This document shows positions 1 to 13,000 of a DNA stretch of 64,000 nt, piece after piece. A model generated the notes under the pieces. It searched no databases and was not told the DNA's origin. It saw only the letters and a list, made by a program, of their open reading frames with translations. The stretch comes from Dromaius novaehollandiae (Eukaryota; Chordata; Aves; Casuariiformes; Dromaiidae), in the NCBI RefSeq assembly GCF_036370855.1, contig NC_088102.1:41701835-41765834 (forward strand), given 5' to 3'. Position 1 is the first letter of the stretch. The number at the start of each line of letters is the position of its first letter. A program made the position numbers and the translations under genes.

Positions 1-9
1 TTCCTACAG

Positions 10-81
10 CAGCAAACAGTGCAGACCTGGAAAAGGCTCATCAGAGCCTCAGCCATGAGAGCTGCCTATGACAACCGTGAG
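10..81 (+). CDS. possible internal exon of an unidentified upstream gene
   Basis: A stretch of 72 nt is bounded on the left by a TTCCTACAG acceptor-like sequence (AG at 8-9) and on the right by GAG|GTGAGT, a near-perfect donor (GT at 82-83). Only one plus-strand frame is open throughout; it begins QQTVQTWKRL and ends AAYDNRE, 24 codons, phase 0 on both sides. The other two plus-strand frames meet TGA. I do not recognise the peptide. UBR1 is the neighbour expected from the human map, but I could not match the peptide to what I remember of UBR1, and no UBR1 C-terminus is visible downstream. The polypyrimidine tract is cut by the window edge. It may be a coding exon, a lncRNA exon or a chance pair of splice motifs. 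Confidence 0.35.
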
Positions 82-191
82 GTGAGTTAATTTGGGAGTG
101 TGTGTTGGGTATCTTGAGTCCTAGTCACATTTCAAAGCTTTGATGGTTTATATGAATGCTGTAAAGCAAATGCAGTACAAGGATGATGTGT

Positions 192-350
192 CACCCAGAG
201 AGGCTGTGAAGTCTCCATCCTGGGAGGTACTCAAAATCAACCTGGATGCAGTGCTGAGCAACCTGCTGTAGCTGACTCTGCTTTGAGCAGGGGGATTGGA
301 GTAGATGATCTCCAGAGGTCCCTCCCAACCTCAACAGTCGTGTGATTTGG
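192..350 (+). mobile_element. CR1 LINE, 3' end fragment
   Basis: The segment from GAGGCTGTGAAGTCTCCATCC through CAACCTGCTGTAG, GAGCAGGGGGATTGGAGTAGATGATCTCC and TCCCTCCCAACCTCAACAG follows the standard 3' tail of avian CR1 retrotransposons, closing with a degraded GTGTGATTTGG in place of the ATTCTGTG repeats. It is 5'-truncated, as most CR1 insertions are, and non-coding. It is one of the less decayed CR1 copies here. Confidence 0.9.
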
Positions 351-499
351 TCAGGATCAGAGAAAGGTGGAAGCACAAGAGTCATCAGAACAAAAAATAC
401 CGATGAATATGTGATGTTTAGTAAAGGTATAAGAAAGGTAATAGGTAATGTACATCAGTATATATGTGTATATATGTATGGTCTATTAAGAAATAGGGG

Positions 500-1830
500 C
501 ATGAATAAAGCAGCTAGTTAAAATTATTTGGGGGAAGAACAGTAAAGAAATCCTACTAGAGCAGTGCTGGGACTCTGCCATAGACCTCTAGGTTTGGATT
601 TGGCTACAGGAGGTGATTGTTGTGACGTTGTTAGAGAAGTGCTAGCAGGAGTTAACATTTAGAGCTTCAGCTTTCCAGATCCACAGTGGAGAGTAAGCAG
701 TGGTAATAATGGAATGACTAAGGTAACCCTGGATGACTTTTTTGCCAAACGCAGAAAATATAGCATCTATATTTGAAAAAGAGAAGTGAAAACAATCCAG
801 ATAATTACAGACCTATTACGCTGCCTGTAATTGAGTAGAAGACTTTTTTACTTATGTCTTAATTTGTTCTAATGAAATACACATGCAACATGAGCTTTCT
901 AAGATAGAAATCTAGTATCTGTGGCTTTCAAGACAAAGAAAATGTAGTATATGTATCTACATTCAAACAAGGCATTTGATATAGTAAATGGCAAATTGCT
1001 GGGTAAATTGAGATTAGTGAAAGTAGAGACTATAATAATTAGTGTTAAATAAGGAAGTATCAAACAGAAGAAGATCACTAGTGGAGTCCTGGCAGATTAG
1101 TCATGGGACCATTTTTATTTAATATTGTCATTTATAACCTTGGGGTACAAAAAGTGCTCATTACATTTGCTGAGGGTTTAAAATTAAGAGACATCCTCAA
1201 TAAAAAGGAAGACATGAATGTTTTGGATGTCTAGAACACTAGAAATGAGATGAAATAAAATATTGTGTCATAAAATGAAGACTGAAGCTTGGAGGTTGGT
1301 GAAAAGAGACATCTTCATAAAGTAGAAGTTTGTCAGCTGCACATGGCAGATGTAACTCATCAGTGAGATGCTGCTAGAAAAAGGCAAATAAGATCCTAAA
1401 ATGCATTGGTCCAGGTAGTCTCAGTAGAAATAGGGAAATACCAGTGTCCTTGTACAAAGCACTAGTGAGTTTTCAGTATTGAGGATACCAACACTCCAAA
1501 ACTTAGTTCAAAGTAGAACGAAATTCAAGGAATACCTGGATAAACAAGGGAATAGAAAGACTATCATGCCAGAAGAGACTTAGAAAAATGTAGCTCGTTT
1601 AACCTAGAGAAGCGGAAGCTGAGAAGAAGGCTGTGAGAGATAATTGGGTATCAAATTCTCAGAGACCTTAGAAGGAAAAGAACTATTTAAACTGAAGAAC
1701 AATGTTGGCACAAGATCAAATTGCTATGAATCTATGAATAAATTTAATTTGGAAATTAGAATAAGGTCACTGAACTCAAAGGAGTGAGCTTCTTGCAGAA
1801 CCTTCCAACAGGATTAGCAAGGGTTAAAAA
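500..1830 (+). mobile_element. old, heavily decayed CR1-type LINE
   Basis: Scattered matches to CR1 ORF2 and its 3' region run in order. AATCCAGATAATTACAGACC near 795 encodes a relic of the NPGNYRPISL reverse-transcriptase block. GGCATTTGATATAGTAAATG near 971 recalls the AFD-VNH block. A stretch near 1080-1140 recalls GVPQGSVLGPLLFNIFINDL. Around 1540-1800 the CR1 3' pattern of AACCTAGAGAAG, CTGAGAAGAAGG and GAGTGAGCTTCTTGC is visible. All frames are broken. The limits are approximate. Confidence 0.7.
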
Positions 1831-2839
1831 AAAAGTTTGTTTTTTTCTTCCCTTTGTTTGTTCAGTTTTTAACTATATGCTATTGTTCCTGTGATAGCAA
1901 GGACTAGAATCTATGATGCAGAAAGTTCTTTCCAGTCCTTTGTTACTGGAGTATTAAGTCTGTTCAGAAGAATTTCAGTCCGTTATCTGAACTAATCACT
2001 TATAACACTTCTAAAATGGAAGGGGTCAATTGTTTGTTTAACATTTTGCCTTCTCTCAAGTAGAAAATAATTACTTGTAATTTAGTTTGTGACTGCAGAA
2101 CTACTCCCAGTTTTAAAACTCTCTTGTGTTTTGGTTGCTATGATTGACTCTCTTCTTAAAGCCTAATTTGCAATGTAATTTTGTCCCTGTAGTCTCTCTC
2201 ATTTTTCTACTTGGGTAGTGAGTCATTAAAGTTAGGAAAGGCTTTGTCAAACACTTTTAAAAATTAAATAGCTTTTAAATCTTATTTCTATTGAGTAAAG
2301 ACTTAAACATCTAATAGTGAGGAATGAAACCTATTTCACAGAGATGGCTTTGTTTAAAATAGTAAAAATAGAAGAAAAAATCACTTTCTTGCTTTTACCA
2401 CATTACTACTACTTCTTGGGCATGTGTTTTCTCTACAGTTTGCAGCATAAAAATTAACCATTGGGGTCACAAAAAGGAATTACGAATGCAAATCCAGGCT
2501 TAAGTGGGAGAGAGAGCCTACATAGAACAAGGCCAATGATACTAAAAGGATTTAAAATTACATTTGGACAAACTTCTCAATTTTTTAATGGTATATGGCT
2601 CCAACAAAACAGTTTAGTGCAAGGACTGTGATTTGGATTATGTTAAGACTTCTGTGTAGAATGTGGTGCCTCTTAAGAGGCCTCTAGCTGTTTGTTTAGA
2701 TTCGAGGTGGAAACAATCTGATATCAGGCAACAGGACATATGATTAAAAAAAAAAAAAGTGAGACTAGTTTCTGTCAGTGTAAGTAGTACCCCCAGTATC
2801 CCATATTTAGACTACTTAATGCTCTGGGCCTTCTGCAGG

Positions 2840-3720
2840 AGACCCATATCATTCTTGTAGTCTGTCCTAACTGGACACAATACACCAGCTAAGGGTACAC
2901 CAGTGCTGGGTAAAGCAGGGGGATTGCTTAATGAGTTTTGCAGTCTATATTCTCACATTTGTCAATATACAATTTTCTCTCTTTTTTGTAGCAGCTTGGC
3001 ATAGTTGAATAATGATTCATCTTAACTTTGGGATCTTTTTCTGGAGACATACTGTCTGGCCTAGTTCCTTCAACTTGAGTATTAGTGCTTAGATGCATTT
3101 CTACCCTATCTTCTTATTGAATGACATTCAGTTTTTTTCAGGTCACTTCTCCAGCTTGTCAAGATTATTTTGAATCTGAATCCTCACTTCCAGTGTGTTT
3201 GCAGCTTCTAATGCATTAGGCAAATCATTAATGAAAATAATGGAGCAAGGACAGGCTCCTGTGTAACTCCCCCTTCCCTTAATATTGCCTTTTCCTTCAG
3301 TAGTGCACAGTTGATGCTTACTCTGTGTTTGTTTTACAGCCAGCTTGGCGTCTATCTAAAGATAGTTTAATGTAGTCACTGTTCTCCTGGTTGCTCTATG
3401 AGCATATTATGTAAGACAGTGTCAAAAGCCTAGTTAAAAACAGGGTGTATGATATCTGCTTTTTCTATATCCAAAAATCTGTTGTTGTGTTAGAAGAAAT
3501 TAGAAATAGAGAAGAAATAGAAAGAAACTACTTAGTTCTTGACAAATCTGTCGTAGAGGGACCTCCACTAAAGAGAGATCAGAAGAGTAAGTTCACAGCT
3601 GTTATAATTCTGCAAGCTAAATAGATGACCTAGGTGGATTTAAAATGGAGCAAGATGTCAGATTTCCTCTGTTTCTACAGATAACTGCATTTTGCCATTA
3701 GGAAATATCTCCTAAAATAC
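2840..3720 (-). mobile_element. old CR1-type LINE fragment, reverse orientation
   Basis: Read on the plus strand this is the antisense of an ancient amniote CR1. ACTGGACACAATACACCAGC with ACACCAGTGCTGGGTAAAGC comes first, then TCCAGCTTGTCAAGATTATTTTGAATCTG, CAAATCATTAATGAAAATAATGGAGC, AGGACAGGCTCCTGTG and GACAGTGTCAAAAGCCTAG. The order agrees with other relics of the family in this window. There is no open frame, and the ends are approximate. The A13 run at 2746-2758 lies just outside it. Confidence 0.7.
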
Positions 3721-4899
3721 AGCATATGTTTTTCTTTTGTTTTAACTTATACTCTCATTTCCTTTTTTGTAACCGTTTTCATCAAACTGAAACATTCTTA
3801 ACTTTTATTTTTAAAGCATTTCATTTTTTAATTTGCACATTCCTACTTAATCATCTTGATTCAATTTTTCCTAATGAAACAAATCTCCTATACTAATTTT
3901 GTTTTTTCATCTCTGGAGCTATTTTTGATTACCTTACTCCTTTCAATTATTAAACAATCTACAGCTGCTTTTCTAAATGTAGACAGACTAAAATTGTGTA
4001 GAGAAGGAGACCACGGTTGACTGAAATGTGGCACTTCACACACTCATCTGAAAAGTAAGAAGATCTCATTGGATTTTTTTATCACTTTTTTTATCACACT
4101 TTATCACTTTCTATTGCAAAGTCTGTATATAGCTGTCTTTCTCCTTGATCTCTCAAGGTACTACAACTTTCTATGTTCATTCTTCTCCATTATTCTGCTG
4201 GCTCATTTTGGTACTTTTAGTAAGGCTCAGGACCCTGTTGTCCTCAGTGTTCTGAAGGGGGGGAGGGGGAAGAGACACAGATAGACAGACCATACCTGCT
4301 TCCTTCTGGATATTTCCCAGATTCACTGGATTTCATTTAGCATCTCTGCTTTAAAGAGTAGGCATACTTTCTCTTAATTTAATGAAACATAAAAGCCAGA
4401 AAACTTGCTTTCTAACAATGAACATCTCTGAAATTCTTCCATTCTCATGTTGAAAGATAGAAAAAAAACAAAAAAACAAAAACAGGGAGCCAGTATCACA
4501 GTGTACAATTGAGAAAATGGCATGGAGAAAAGTGGTTTAAATTTATTAGAAGCTGAAGATGATTTTTGAATGAGTACGGTTTAGACAGGATAGATAACGT
4601 CTATCTGAAGGAATTGGCCTTCTACTGCTTGAAAGTGGTGAAAAGATGGGGAAAGCCAGCAATGCAGAAGAGTTTGGTTGAATATGCTGCATTTGCCAAG
4701 AGAAATTAAGAAGTTCTGTATCCTTTAAAAAAGTTTTAGGATGGAAACTGTTAGATAGGAAATTCAGATGAAAAGCCAGAGCAATCATTAAATAAAGACA
4801 TCTAAGTAAGGCACACAAAAAAGTCAAGAAGTCAAATGAAGACCAAATGCATACATGCTTCTGTACAAATGCCTACAAATAAGATGTATAAACTGGAAT

Positions 4900-6480
4900 A
4901 TGTGACTTTAAAGGAGAATACTGGCATAACAGACACTTTAGAAAACCGGTGAAAAAGATAACATTGTAAGAAAGAGAACAAATTATATAGACGGCTAAAA
5001 AGCATGACTGCACTGGAGAAGAGGAGTTATATATAAAAGAATGTGAATAGTTTCAGTATAAACAGGTATCCCAGGTCTTCTATAGATTTAAATTCTGTCC
5101 CAATACAGGAGATACAAAGTATTAGAGTATAGTAAAACTATTGTAAAATGCTTGATCAAGATGGTGACTGTGTAATACAGGAATGTAACAGTAACACAGG
5201 AATGTTTTTTCCCCTGTAACACAGGGAAAAATCACAATGATAATAGGAGACTTCAAAGGCCACTAGGTAGACTTGTAAACAATGTAACAGACTATGATGC
5301 GGTGACAGTATTTTTGGCTATCAGAAATGGTTGAAGGAATTGCACACCAGTTAAGTTGAGCTTTTACACTGGACAAACTGATTGAAATTCTAATGAAGAA
5401 TAGAATAAGACACATGGGTAAATGGAGTCCAAAGGGAGGAGTTAACATAGTTCTTGTCAAGGGAAGTCACAGCTTACAAATCTGACAGAAGTCTCTGCAG
5501 GAGTCAACGAGCGTGGGGAGGAGGTGCAGCCAGTCAATCTAATGTCTGCAGATTTAAAAAACAAACAAACAAACAAAACCCAAAACTTTGAAAACAGTCT
5601 TCTAACTCATTCTAACTCATAGAGTTAGAATAAGCTGTCATGAGATAAAAATAAAGACCCACTCCCAGATCAATAGCGCATTAAAATGTAGGCATCAAAG
5701 TACACTAATAAATGGTCTGTTTTCGCAGTGGAAGAAGCTTAACAACTGAGTTCTGCAGAAATCTGCATTAGGATATTTGTTCAAGATTTTCGTAAGTGAT
5801 CTGAGAAAGAGAATCATAAAGTGGCAAATTCTGCTAGTGATACAAAGATATTCAGTAAAAATGTCCACTGTGAAAGTTTTCAGAAGACTCTTATGATACT
5901 TATTGACTGGGCAGTAAGAGAGAGAATTCAGTTTTGATAAATACAAATCAATCTAAATGTACAAAAACTAGCACCTTGCACACAATATGGCTCTATATTA
6001 GTAACAGTCAGAGAAACAGTGACAGGAATTCTTCAGAAAAGAAAAGGACAGAGGACCTTCTGTTTAACCCAGATACAGCCATGTCTTCTACCTGTGCACT
6101 GTTACTAATTTAAAAAAATAATATGTGGAGAAGAGTGACAAAAATTATCACAGGTATGAAACAGTTTCCATAGAAGAAGAAATTAAAGAGTTGCTGCTTC
6201 AAGATGGAAAGATAGGACCAAGAGGGATTGTTTTAGAGTTATAAAATCTTGAATGGTATGGAAGAAGTAAATGAGTAATAACTGTCAAATGCAGTTTATA
6301 GCAAGAATTAGGAGATACCAGATTAAGTTGTCAGGAAGCCAAAAAGCAAAGATAAGCAGTTCTTCAAACAGTGCAAAATTGAATTGTGAAAAATTAAAAT
6401 CTGAAGCTCATTGTCAAGAGTTTTTTGCCTATCAAAAACATGAATGGCTTTTAAAAAATTGTCATGCAAATTCATGAAAG
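4900..6480 (+). mobile_element. old CR1-type LINE remnant
   Basis: The part from about 5740 to 6470 resembles the C-terminal reverse-transcriptase and 3' region of an amniote CR1: GTGGCAAATTCTGCTAGTGATACAAAGAT recalls the VAKFADDTK block, followed by GACTGGGCAGTAAG and a purine-rich 3' region. The 5' part (4900-5700) is less certain. An (AAAC)n run sits at 5556-5578. No intact ORF remains. Confidence 0.5.
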
Positions 6481-7042
6481 AAAAGCCCATTGAGAGTTAT
6501 TAAAACACTGCGATACAACTACAGTCTTTGTCACTAAGTTACCAAACTGCTGTTTTCTGAAAGTTAGGAAGGTATGTCAGAGAACTATTTTATAATTGTC
6601 TTGTTTCTTATGAGCCTTTTCCAAACCATTTGTTACAGGCTACTATTACAGACAGACCCAGTCTGCCCGCTTTTATTTTTAACGTACTTAGGCATATGCC
6701 TAAGATTTTAAGCACTGGAGAAATTTCATTTGAAATTACATTCATGCATATAGCCTGTTTGAGTTACAGTATAGGTTTTTACATCATACACTTTATTTGT
6801 AATGTATTGTTACAATATAATTATTGCTTATTCTAGTGTCATAGAAAACTATATTTAAGACAGGTAAAGGAATTTTCATTGTTATTTTTGTACAGTTTCA
6901 AAAGCAGGGATATTTCTGCTTTGGATATCACAGTGATATCGATAACTTCTTTTACTCAGGTGATTAGACACAAAGAGTGCATGAGCTGTCCAAAGATATA
7001 TCCAAACAATGTATTTTCAACAACAGTAAAAAGTAAAAATAC
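6481..7042. other. AT-rich intergenic stretch, nothing recognised
   Basis: No exon, repeat family or RNA gene could be recognised here. Short overlapping ORFs at 6630-6836 and 6879-7274 have no recognisable composition or motif and are treated as chance. Confidence 0.4.
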
Positions 7043-8045
7043 TTTATTGGTCTTTTATCGTCTATTCTGTATCTGTATTCTCTATTCTGTTTACCTGCTT
7101 GTAATCTTATTGTTAATGATGAATTACAGTCATAGGCATCCTGTAACTGCAACTGTGTTAGCTGTAGAAACACTTTCACTCAATACATTGGCATATAAAG
7201 TTCCTGAGTGCTCTATAAGGAATGTGACAGGACAGCTGTCAGTGCATCTTTCTGTCTTCATTGGTTCCGAATAATCCCTAATATTACAGTCCCAGAGTCT
7301 ATATACATACTGTTGAAATTATCAACTTTTTAACATCTGGAATAGTCAGTATTTTTTAATGGAAAATATTTACTTGTTTTTAGTCTTGTACCTTCACATG
7401 ACACTTTGAATTTTAATATCCTGCCATGAGCCATTAATTAGTTTTCTTGAGCAGAACTTTTTAGGATTACCCACTGATTTTTCAGAAGTACAGCAGCTGG
7501 CTTTCTCTGAAGTACGGGGAAAAGTGAAGAGAGATTTCACATTGTTTTAACTTCTCTGTTCTCACACACATGCGGGTGTGTGCATGTACATACACACTAT
7601 AAAGAACTAACTTTCATTGCCTTCAACTCAATTTCGTCTAGCTAATAAGCTCTTTGTTGGTACATAGTAGACCCATCTGTATGTCAGCAGATGTAGACCC
7701 ACCCTGTCTGAGACATTCTGGTATCCAGTATGATAGCCCTCTCCTGCATAATCATTATTCTGACGTATTCAGACCATGGCAGAAATATGTGAGCACGGGA
7801 GAGAAAGTGGGAAAATTTCAAAAGATTCTGTTTTGTGCAGTGTTTGAGAATCAGGGATTTCAGGAGAATGAGTAAAGAAAATACATCTAACCAAGGAAGT
7901 ATAACTATAGACTGGTGACAGCCTCCAGTTTGTTCAATTGTCTTATTATTTTCCCTATTTTCTCCCCACCATTGAAAAATCTTGTAACTGTAAGACTGGA
8001 ATGTGTCAAAGCTAAACTTAAGTCTTCAAAGAAATAATGTCACAT
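7043..8045 (-). other. PRPH2L: probable 3' UTR region of PRPH2L with distal poly(A) signal
   Basis: Sequence downstream of the PRPH2L stop codon. The first canonical AATAAA on the minus strand that I found lies at 7048-7043 (TTTATT on the plus strand), about 1.0 kb past the stop. Weaker ATTAAA-type hexamers occur around 7350-7410. The true cleavage site cannot be fixed without transcript data, so the extent is inference. Confidence 0.35.
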
Positions 8046-8312
8046 CTAGCTAGCTGCAGGGATAGCTTTTCTTGTAACATTGTTTTTGCCACAGTTTGTG
8101 TTTGAAACATCTGTGTTGGGGTCACTCATGCCTGAGACAGTGGAGATCTGGTTGGCTTTGCCAAGGTTCTTAATGATATTGATGTTGTATTTGGCAGTTT
8201 CCACAAAGCTGTTTTCTAGTAACCAACCATCTGATTCACCCTCTGGATCTCCTAGCAGGAGAACGTTCTTCATTGCTGTTTGTAGGTACCGGACACCAAT
8301 AAGGACAGAGAG
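8046..8312 (-). CDS. PRPH2L: PRPH2L coding exon 3: C-terminal end of peripherin-2-like tetraspanin
   Basis: The acceptor is TTTTCTTACAG (AG at 8314-8313) and the exon opens in phase 0 with LSVLIGVRYLQTAMKN, finishing the fourth transmembrane segment that exon 2 started. The stop is TAG at 8048-8046. The exon adds residues 277-364. It carries the family's C-terminal signature (GDPEGESDGWLLENSFVET), followed by an amphipathic stretch (YNINIIKNLGKANQ) that aligns with the human PRPH2 region linked to membrane curvature and calmodulin binding. The last 35 or so residues, rich in Ser, Asn and Thr, are not like human PRPH2. The predicted protein is 364 residues against 346 in human PRPH2. The cytosolic tail of this family acts in disc-rim shaping and outer-segment targeting. 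Confidence 0.95.
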   Translation of the reverse strand, partial: LSVLIGVRYLQTAMKNVLLLGDPEGESDGWLLENSFVETAKYNINIIKNLGKANQISTVSGMSDPNTDVSNTNCGKNNVTRKAIPAAS

Positions 8313-9766
8313 CTGTAAGAAAAGGTTAATGGTTAAACAGAGAGTTTAAATTACAGTCTCAGTCCTACCACTAAGTCTGGTTTCTGACTTCTTTATTGAC
8401 AGGCCTAATAACCAATATTGAGTAAAGCAGACAAACTCTTCATCCCAACAATATATCCACCCAGACTTCCAATAAATTAAATGTTTCAGAAAGAAAAATA
8501 CCACAGAGAGATTGTTTGATTATCTCTCCATTCCTCAGGTAACATTCCCACTTGCATGTCCTTAGAGCATAAATACACAGAATTACTAGGGAACATTGCA
8601 GCCTCAGAGGCTACAACTAATTGATGCAGAATTGATGATTAATTAATGGAGACATCAGCCATTGAAGAAAAAATCCTAGTCTGTTAACTTGCATGGCATT
8701 TTTTCAGCTGACCCTGATTAAATCAGAATTAAGCCATCTATGTCCTACATACCTATGCACAAAAAGGAAAGAAGAAGGCCCAAGTCTAAGCTTAGGAAAA
8801 AGCCACACCTTTATAGTCCTCCTGGGATCTAGATCAGGGCCCTCACCTGATCAGCATTTAAGGAAGCAAAGAGAACAGGCTCATAGATTTCTCATAAAGC
8901 TGCCTAAGGCCTATTGCTTCTGGCACCACTGCCTGTGTAGCACTGCCTGGAGACTGTTGTGATGAAATATTTTATATATAGTGATAATATTTATGTAGTA
9001 GAGCAATAATCAGAAAAACAAAACAATTGCTAACGAAGGAAGAAAACTGCATTTTAACACATGCAATTGGAGTCCTTTACATGTAGATCAAATGAGCCAG
9101 GCAGCCTTCTTTACAGACTCCGGTAGAAAGAGTGCATCTTTGCACGTGTATACGCCTACCTGTGATGTGCTTATTTTGATTGCATAATAAGCAATCTAGT
9201 CTACATCTAAAAATGTATTCTATTCTTGCAAGTACTGTCTATATGGTAAAGCTATGTATCTAAAAGGAGATTTTGAGATGTTAATATTTATGCTCAATTT
9301 TTACAATAAATAAAATTAATGTATTCAGCCAAAGGCCTGCCTCACTTTTTTGATATTCTTTGTTAAAACTGACTTAAACCAATCCTTATACCTTCTCACC
9401 TTATTTTCTTGCAGTTGTGTCACTGCATGTATCATCCTGTGTCTGGTCCTGCAAATGCTTCAAGTTAAGGAATATGCCATTATCTACTGAAAAAGCTCTG
9501 TAAGTATACTGAATTAATATACATAATTTCTAATAGATATCCTCTTCAGTGAGATTTGCATCTGCTCTGGGGACTTTGAGAAAGCTGTCTGTACTAAAGA
9601 AAACCCTGCAACAATCTTTGAAGTGTTTGTGGACTTATATTCAGGGTATTACATACTGAGGTATTTCTTGCACTTCTCACACATTACACCACAGTTATTT
9701 TCCATCCTAGAGAGCACAAAGTCTCTCATAAAATAATCTGTCACAGAGCATTTTTATGATACTTAC
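8313..9766 (-). other. PRPH2L: PRPH2L intron 2
   Basis: 1454 nt between a GTAAGT donor (9766-9761) and a TTCTTACAG acceptor, phase 0. A 89-codon plus-strand ORF at 8693-8962 is present but has no recognisable motif. I saw no repeat family or RNA gene in the intron. Confidence 0.9.
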
Positions 9767-10013
9767 CTCAAACAACCAGATAAGCAATGCTGCAATACCA
9801 ATGGATCGCATAATAGCCATGTAGTAATCCAGCAGGGCTGTTCTGCACCCCTTCACCCAGATATTCAGCTCCTCTGACAGAAAATCATAATTGTAGTGAG
9901 CGCTGTTGTTTGTAAGCTGGTACTGGATACAGGGCCGTGGGGAATTTGGATTGCAGCAGCTGAATGGTACTCCATCCACCAAGAACTTTCCATCAACGTT
10001 ACTCTTCAGACGG
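9767..10013 (-). CDS. PRPH2L: PRPH2L coding exon 2: second half of the large extracellular loop and TM4 start
   Basis: Exon of 247 nt, matching my recollection of human PRPH2 exon 2 in length and phase. The acceptor TTGTTGCAG (AG at 10015-10014) is followed by a C that completes the split GA|C codon for Asp194. The donor is GAG|GTAAGT at 9766. The peptide runs [20 protein letters not shown]. Cysteines fall at 213, 214, 222 and 250, the positions of the conserved D2-loop disulfides of peripherin-2. The NNS glycosylation sequon is at Asn229, as in human PRPH2; human ROM1 is generally described as unglycosylated. The exon ends in the hydrophobic run [13 protein letters not shown] of TM4. The loop drives dimer and higher oligomer assembly at disc rims. 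Confidence 0.97.
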
Positions 10014-13000
10014 CTGCAACAAGATAGAAAGTTTGGGCGTTGTAAATGTGTTAGCAGCAGAGAGTGTCGACACTTTTTTATAAAAGGATATATTGAATGT
10101 CTGCTGCAGTACAGACCTCTCCAGAGTTACAAAGGGAAACCAAGAATATATTTCCAAGGGGAGATGCTGCTCACTGCAGGAAAGCTGTATTTTTTGTTTG
10201 CTGAAGTATTTCCTAAGTATGGTATCAGTATAGTATCTCATGTGGTTCTTGGTATTGTACATGCAAGATGTAAATTAAATGTTACAGAGAAGGAGAGCAA
10301 GATGTCTTTTAGGTATCTTTGTACTGAAAATATTAAAGACAGGTTTAGAATTTGTTTTTCTTGGCAGAACTCTAATGAAAGTTATGGCCCTAGAAATCCT
10401 GTGTTTCACTAGTGCCTGACTGATTTTGAACACCTGAAAGACAGCAGCTAACAGAAGGACAATCTCATATGCTACAGCAATCACTGGAAATTGCCCGCTG
10501 CCTCTGCATCATTATCTCCATGTGCCATGGCTGGTATGGCATGTGTTTCAAGACTAATTCACAAGAGGTTTTCCTCTTTTTACATGTTTTATTGTTAAAA
10601 ATTATTATTCCTCTCCCTCCCCTATAAGATCAGGAGAAAAACAAGGAGGAGAATGAGAAAGTTAAAGAAATAAGAGGGAGAAAATTTCATAATAAGTAAC
10701 GAAAACAGTCTCAGATTAATCAAGAGTTTTTAGAACAGTTAAATCAATCTTTTCAATACTTGATGTTCCTTTTCTTTATATCACCTGCTTTTTAGCTACT
10801 GTGTCCTTGTGCTGAACTTCTGTTTCCAAGCAGGCTCTTTAGAAAAACAGATTTTCCAGGAGTCAGAGAGTTTGTAAGATGTTGTGAGACAATCTCACAC
10901 TTTGTGGAAGTAGTCTCTAGGCATGCATCTATTTTAATGCTGATTGCCAAAGGCTTATTTCCTGAGACCACGCCAAAGATGAGAGCCACAGACTGTTTTA
11001 GCAAAGCCCATGCCCTGCAGCCTCTACTGTGGAGCCAGAATATATGAAAGAGACTCTTCTCTCAGAGCTCCAGCTTTCACCATTTGTTAATAGTAGATTT
11101 TTTTGTTTTGCAAAACTTATCCCCATTTGTTAATGTTCAAGGAGATATAAAAATGTTATTTCCTTGTTCCGCTACAGAAGATCTAAATTAAAGAGAAGGA
11201 AGTCATCACAAGATGCTAATGGAGCAGTAACTCTGGGGTCTGCTGTTCTTACAGCATTTTGGGACTAAATGTATCCTTCAGGAGAAATAAAAGCTGCTAG
11301 GAAGCTCAGCATTTGTGGCTGTGCTGTGATGGTAGAATAATTGCCTTCACTGCATTGCTGTGGGCCTGTTGGAAACAATCTCCTTCCTTTGTTTTACATT
11401 TGGTCAAAAATATCTTCCTCAGAGATCTTGCCAAATACGTCAGGAAGATCATCTGCTGTTTCCCAACCAGGAGCGCATTAGGCGCAGCTTTTTATGGTGT
11501 AGCTCTTCACTCTGTGGCCCAGCTTCCCTTGACTTTTTTACTTCTGTAAACAGCAAGAGAATGAAACAAATGCAGAAGATTCGAAATAATTCACTGATAT
11601 CTGACTTAAGCATGCAAGCAGCGCAACTGGCATAGGCAAAGCCACTCACTAGTAGGAAAACAGGAAAGGAAGCCAGAGAGACACAAAACAGAAGGCGAGA
11701 ATGGGGGAGAAAAAAAACCTCACAGAGAGAGGGAAGGAAGGCAGGAAGATGGTGAAAGGAAAGCTTTTACCTGGCCAACAAAATGCCCTGTGTATTTCAG
11801 TGAAGTGACCAAATACAGTACAGGATCCAGATGTTAAAACGCATCCATGTATTAAAACACATTCTCTTAAACTTTTCTTTCTACTACCCACAATAGCAGT
11901 TTCCAGAATTGGGTTATTTCCCCCTTGCCATAGTATTCCCTCTACTTGTAGCAAATCAAAGATTGTGGTAACTTGGTATTGTTAGCAGGGAAGCTGGAAA
12001 GATCTCAGTAACAAAGCTGAGGGAGTGAGATTTGCCATAATTCAAAGTAATCAGAACATTGTAAAACAAAACTTGCTTTTAAGACTCTGAAAAGATGATT
12101 TGTAACTAATCAAAGCAATCATAGGATTCTACTGCTATAACCTGCCTTATCCTCCTACCATTCCCGTTGCTTGACTCCATGTGTTGTCACATTGTGGTGT
12201 TGGTGTTGGCAACGGAGATGTAGAAAAGAGGGGAGCAAATGGGATTATGAGGAAAGGTGGAAAGTTCAGTTTTGCAGAGATTTTATTTGAGATGACAGTA
12301 TGTCAGTTCTCAGCTGCTTTAATCTTAATCTACTGAGTGCTAATTGACTTACTACAATATGAAGCCAAGAAAAATACTTGGTTCCCTCTCCATCTTGTAT
12401 GAACTTTCTGAGCAAGCTGAACTTTGGGCCTAATGATTTCCTTCCAAACGTTTCACTACTGGATTTTGGCAATAACATAATCTGGTTATACAGCACCAAC
12501 TTTGATATTGGCAATTGAGATGAGATTATCCTGATTTGTGCACTGTAAAAGAAACTCTGCACTTCAATTACTTCCCTCACACACATTTCACTTATGTCTC
12601 CTGTCTACATGGGACAAAAATTAACAGACAAAGTATATTCTCAAAATAATGGCAGAGGTGGCCATGCAGATTAAAATAATTGAGTTTTGTTACCACACAG
12701 GAGAAAACATTACTGTTTCTATATGGCTCACAGAAATAAAAAGCAGTATATTTTACTTTTCTCCTTACAACAAGATATTATTATAAGTTCCTGTAGACAA
12801 TCTCTCTTGCCGTGTCACTTTTCAGAGCAGAACCAGAATTTAAAACACCTCTTGAGTCAATCTGCTTAGTGTCACTACTGCTTTCCAACTTCTCTCTCCA
12901 GAACACCTGTCCTGAACTTTGCTTTATCACGATAGCTAACTGACCTAGGCAGGCTCTGGTCTGTGTTCTCCAAGCTCCTGTCCTCTGCTAAATTGACAAT

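Noticed and set aside
10-81. Assignment of the edge exon to UBR1
   Set aside because: The peptide did not match any part of UBR1 that I can recall, and no UBR1 C-terminal exon is visible downstream.
9906-10412. 168-codon plus-strand ORF across PRPH2L exon 2
   Set aside because: It is antisense to a firmly identified coding exon and its intron border, so it is a shadow frame.
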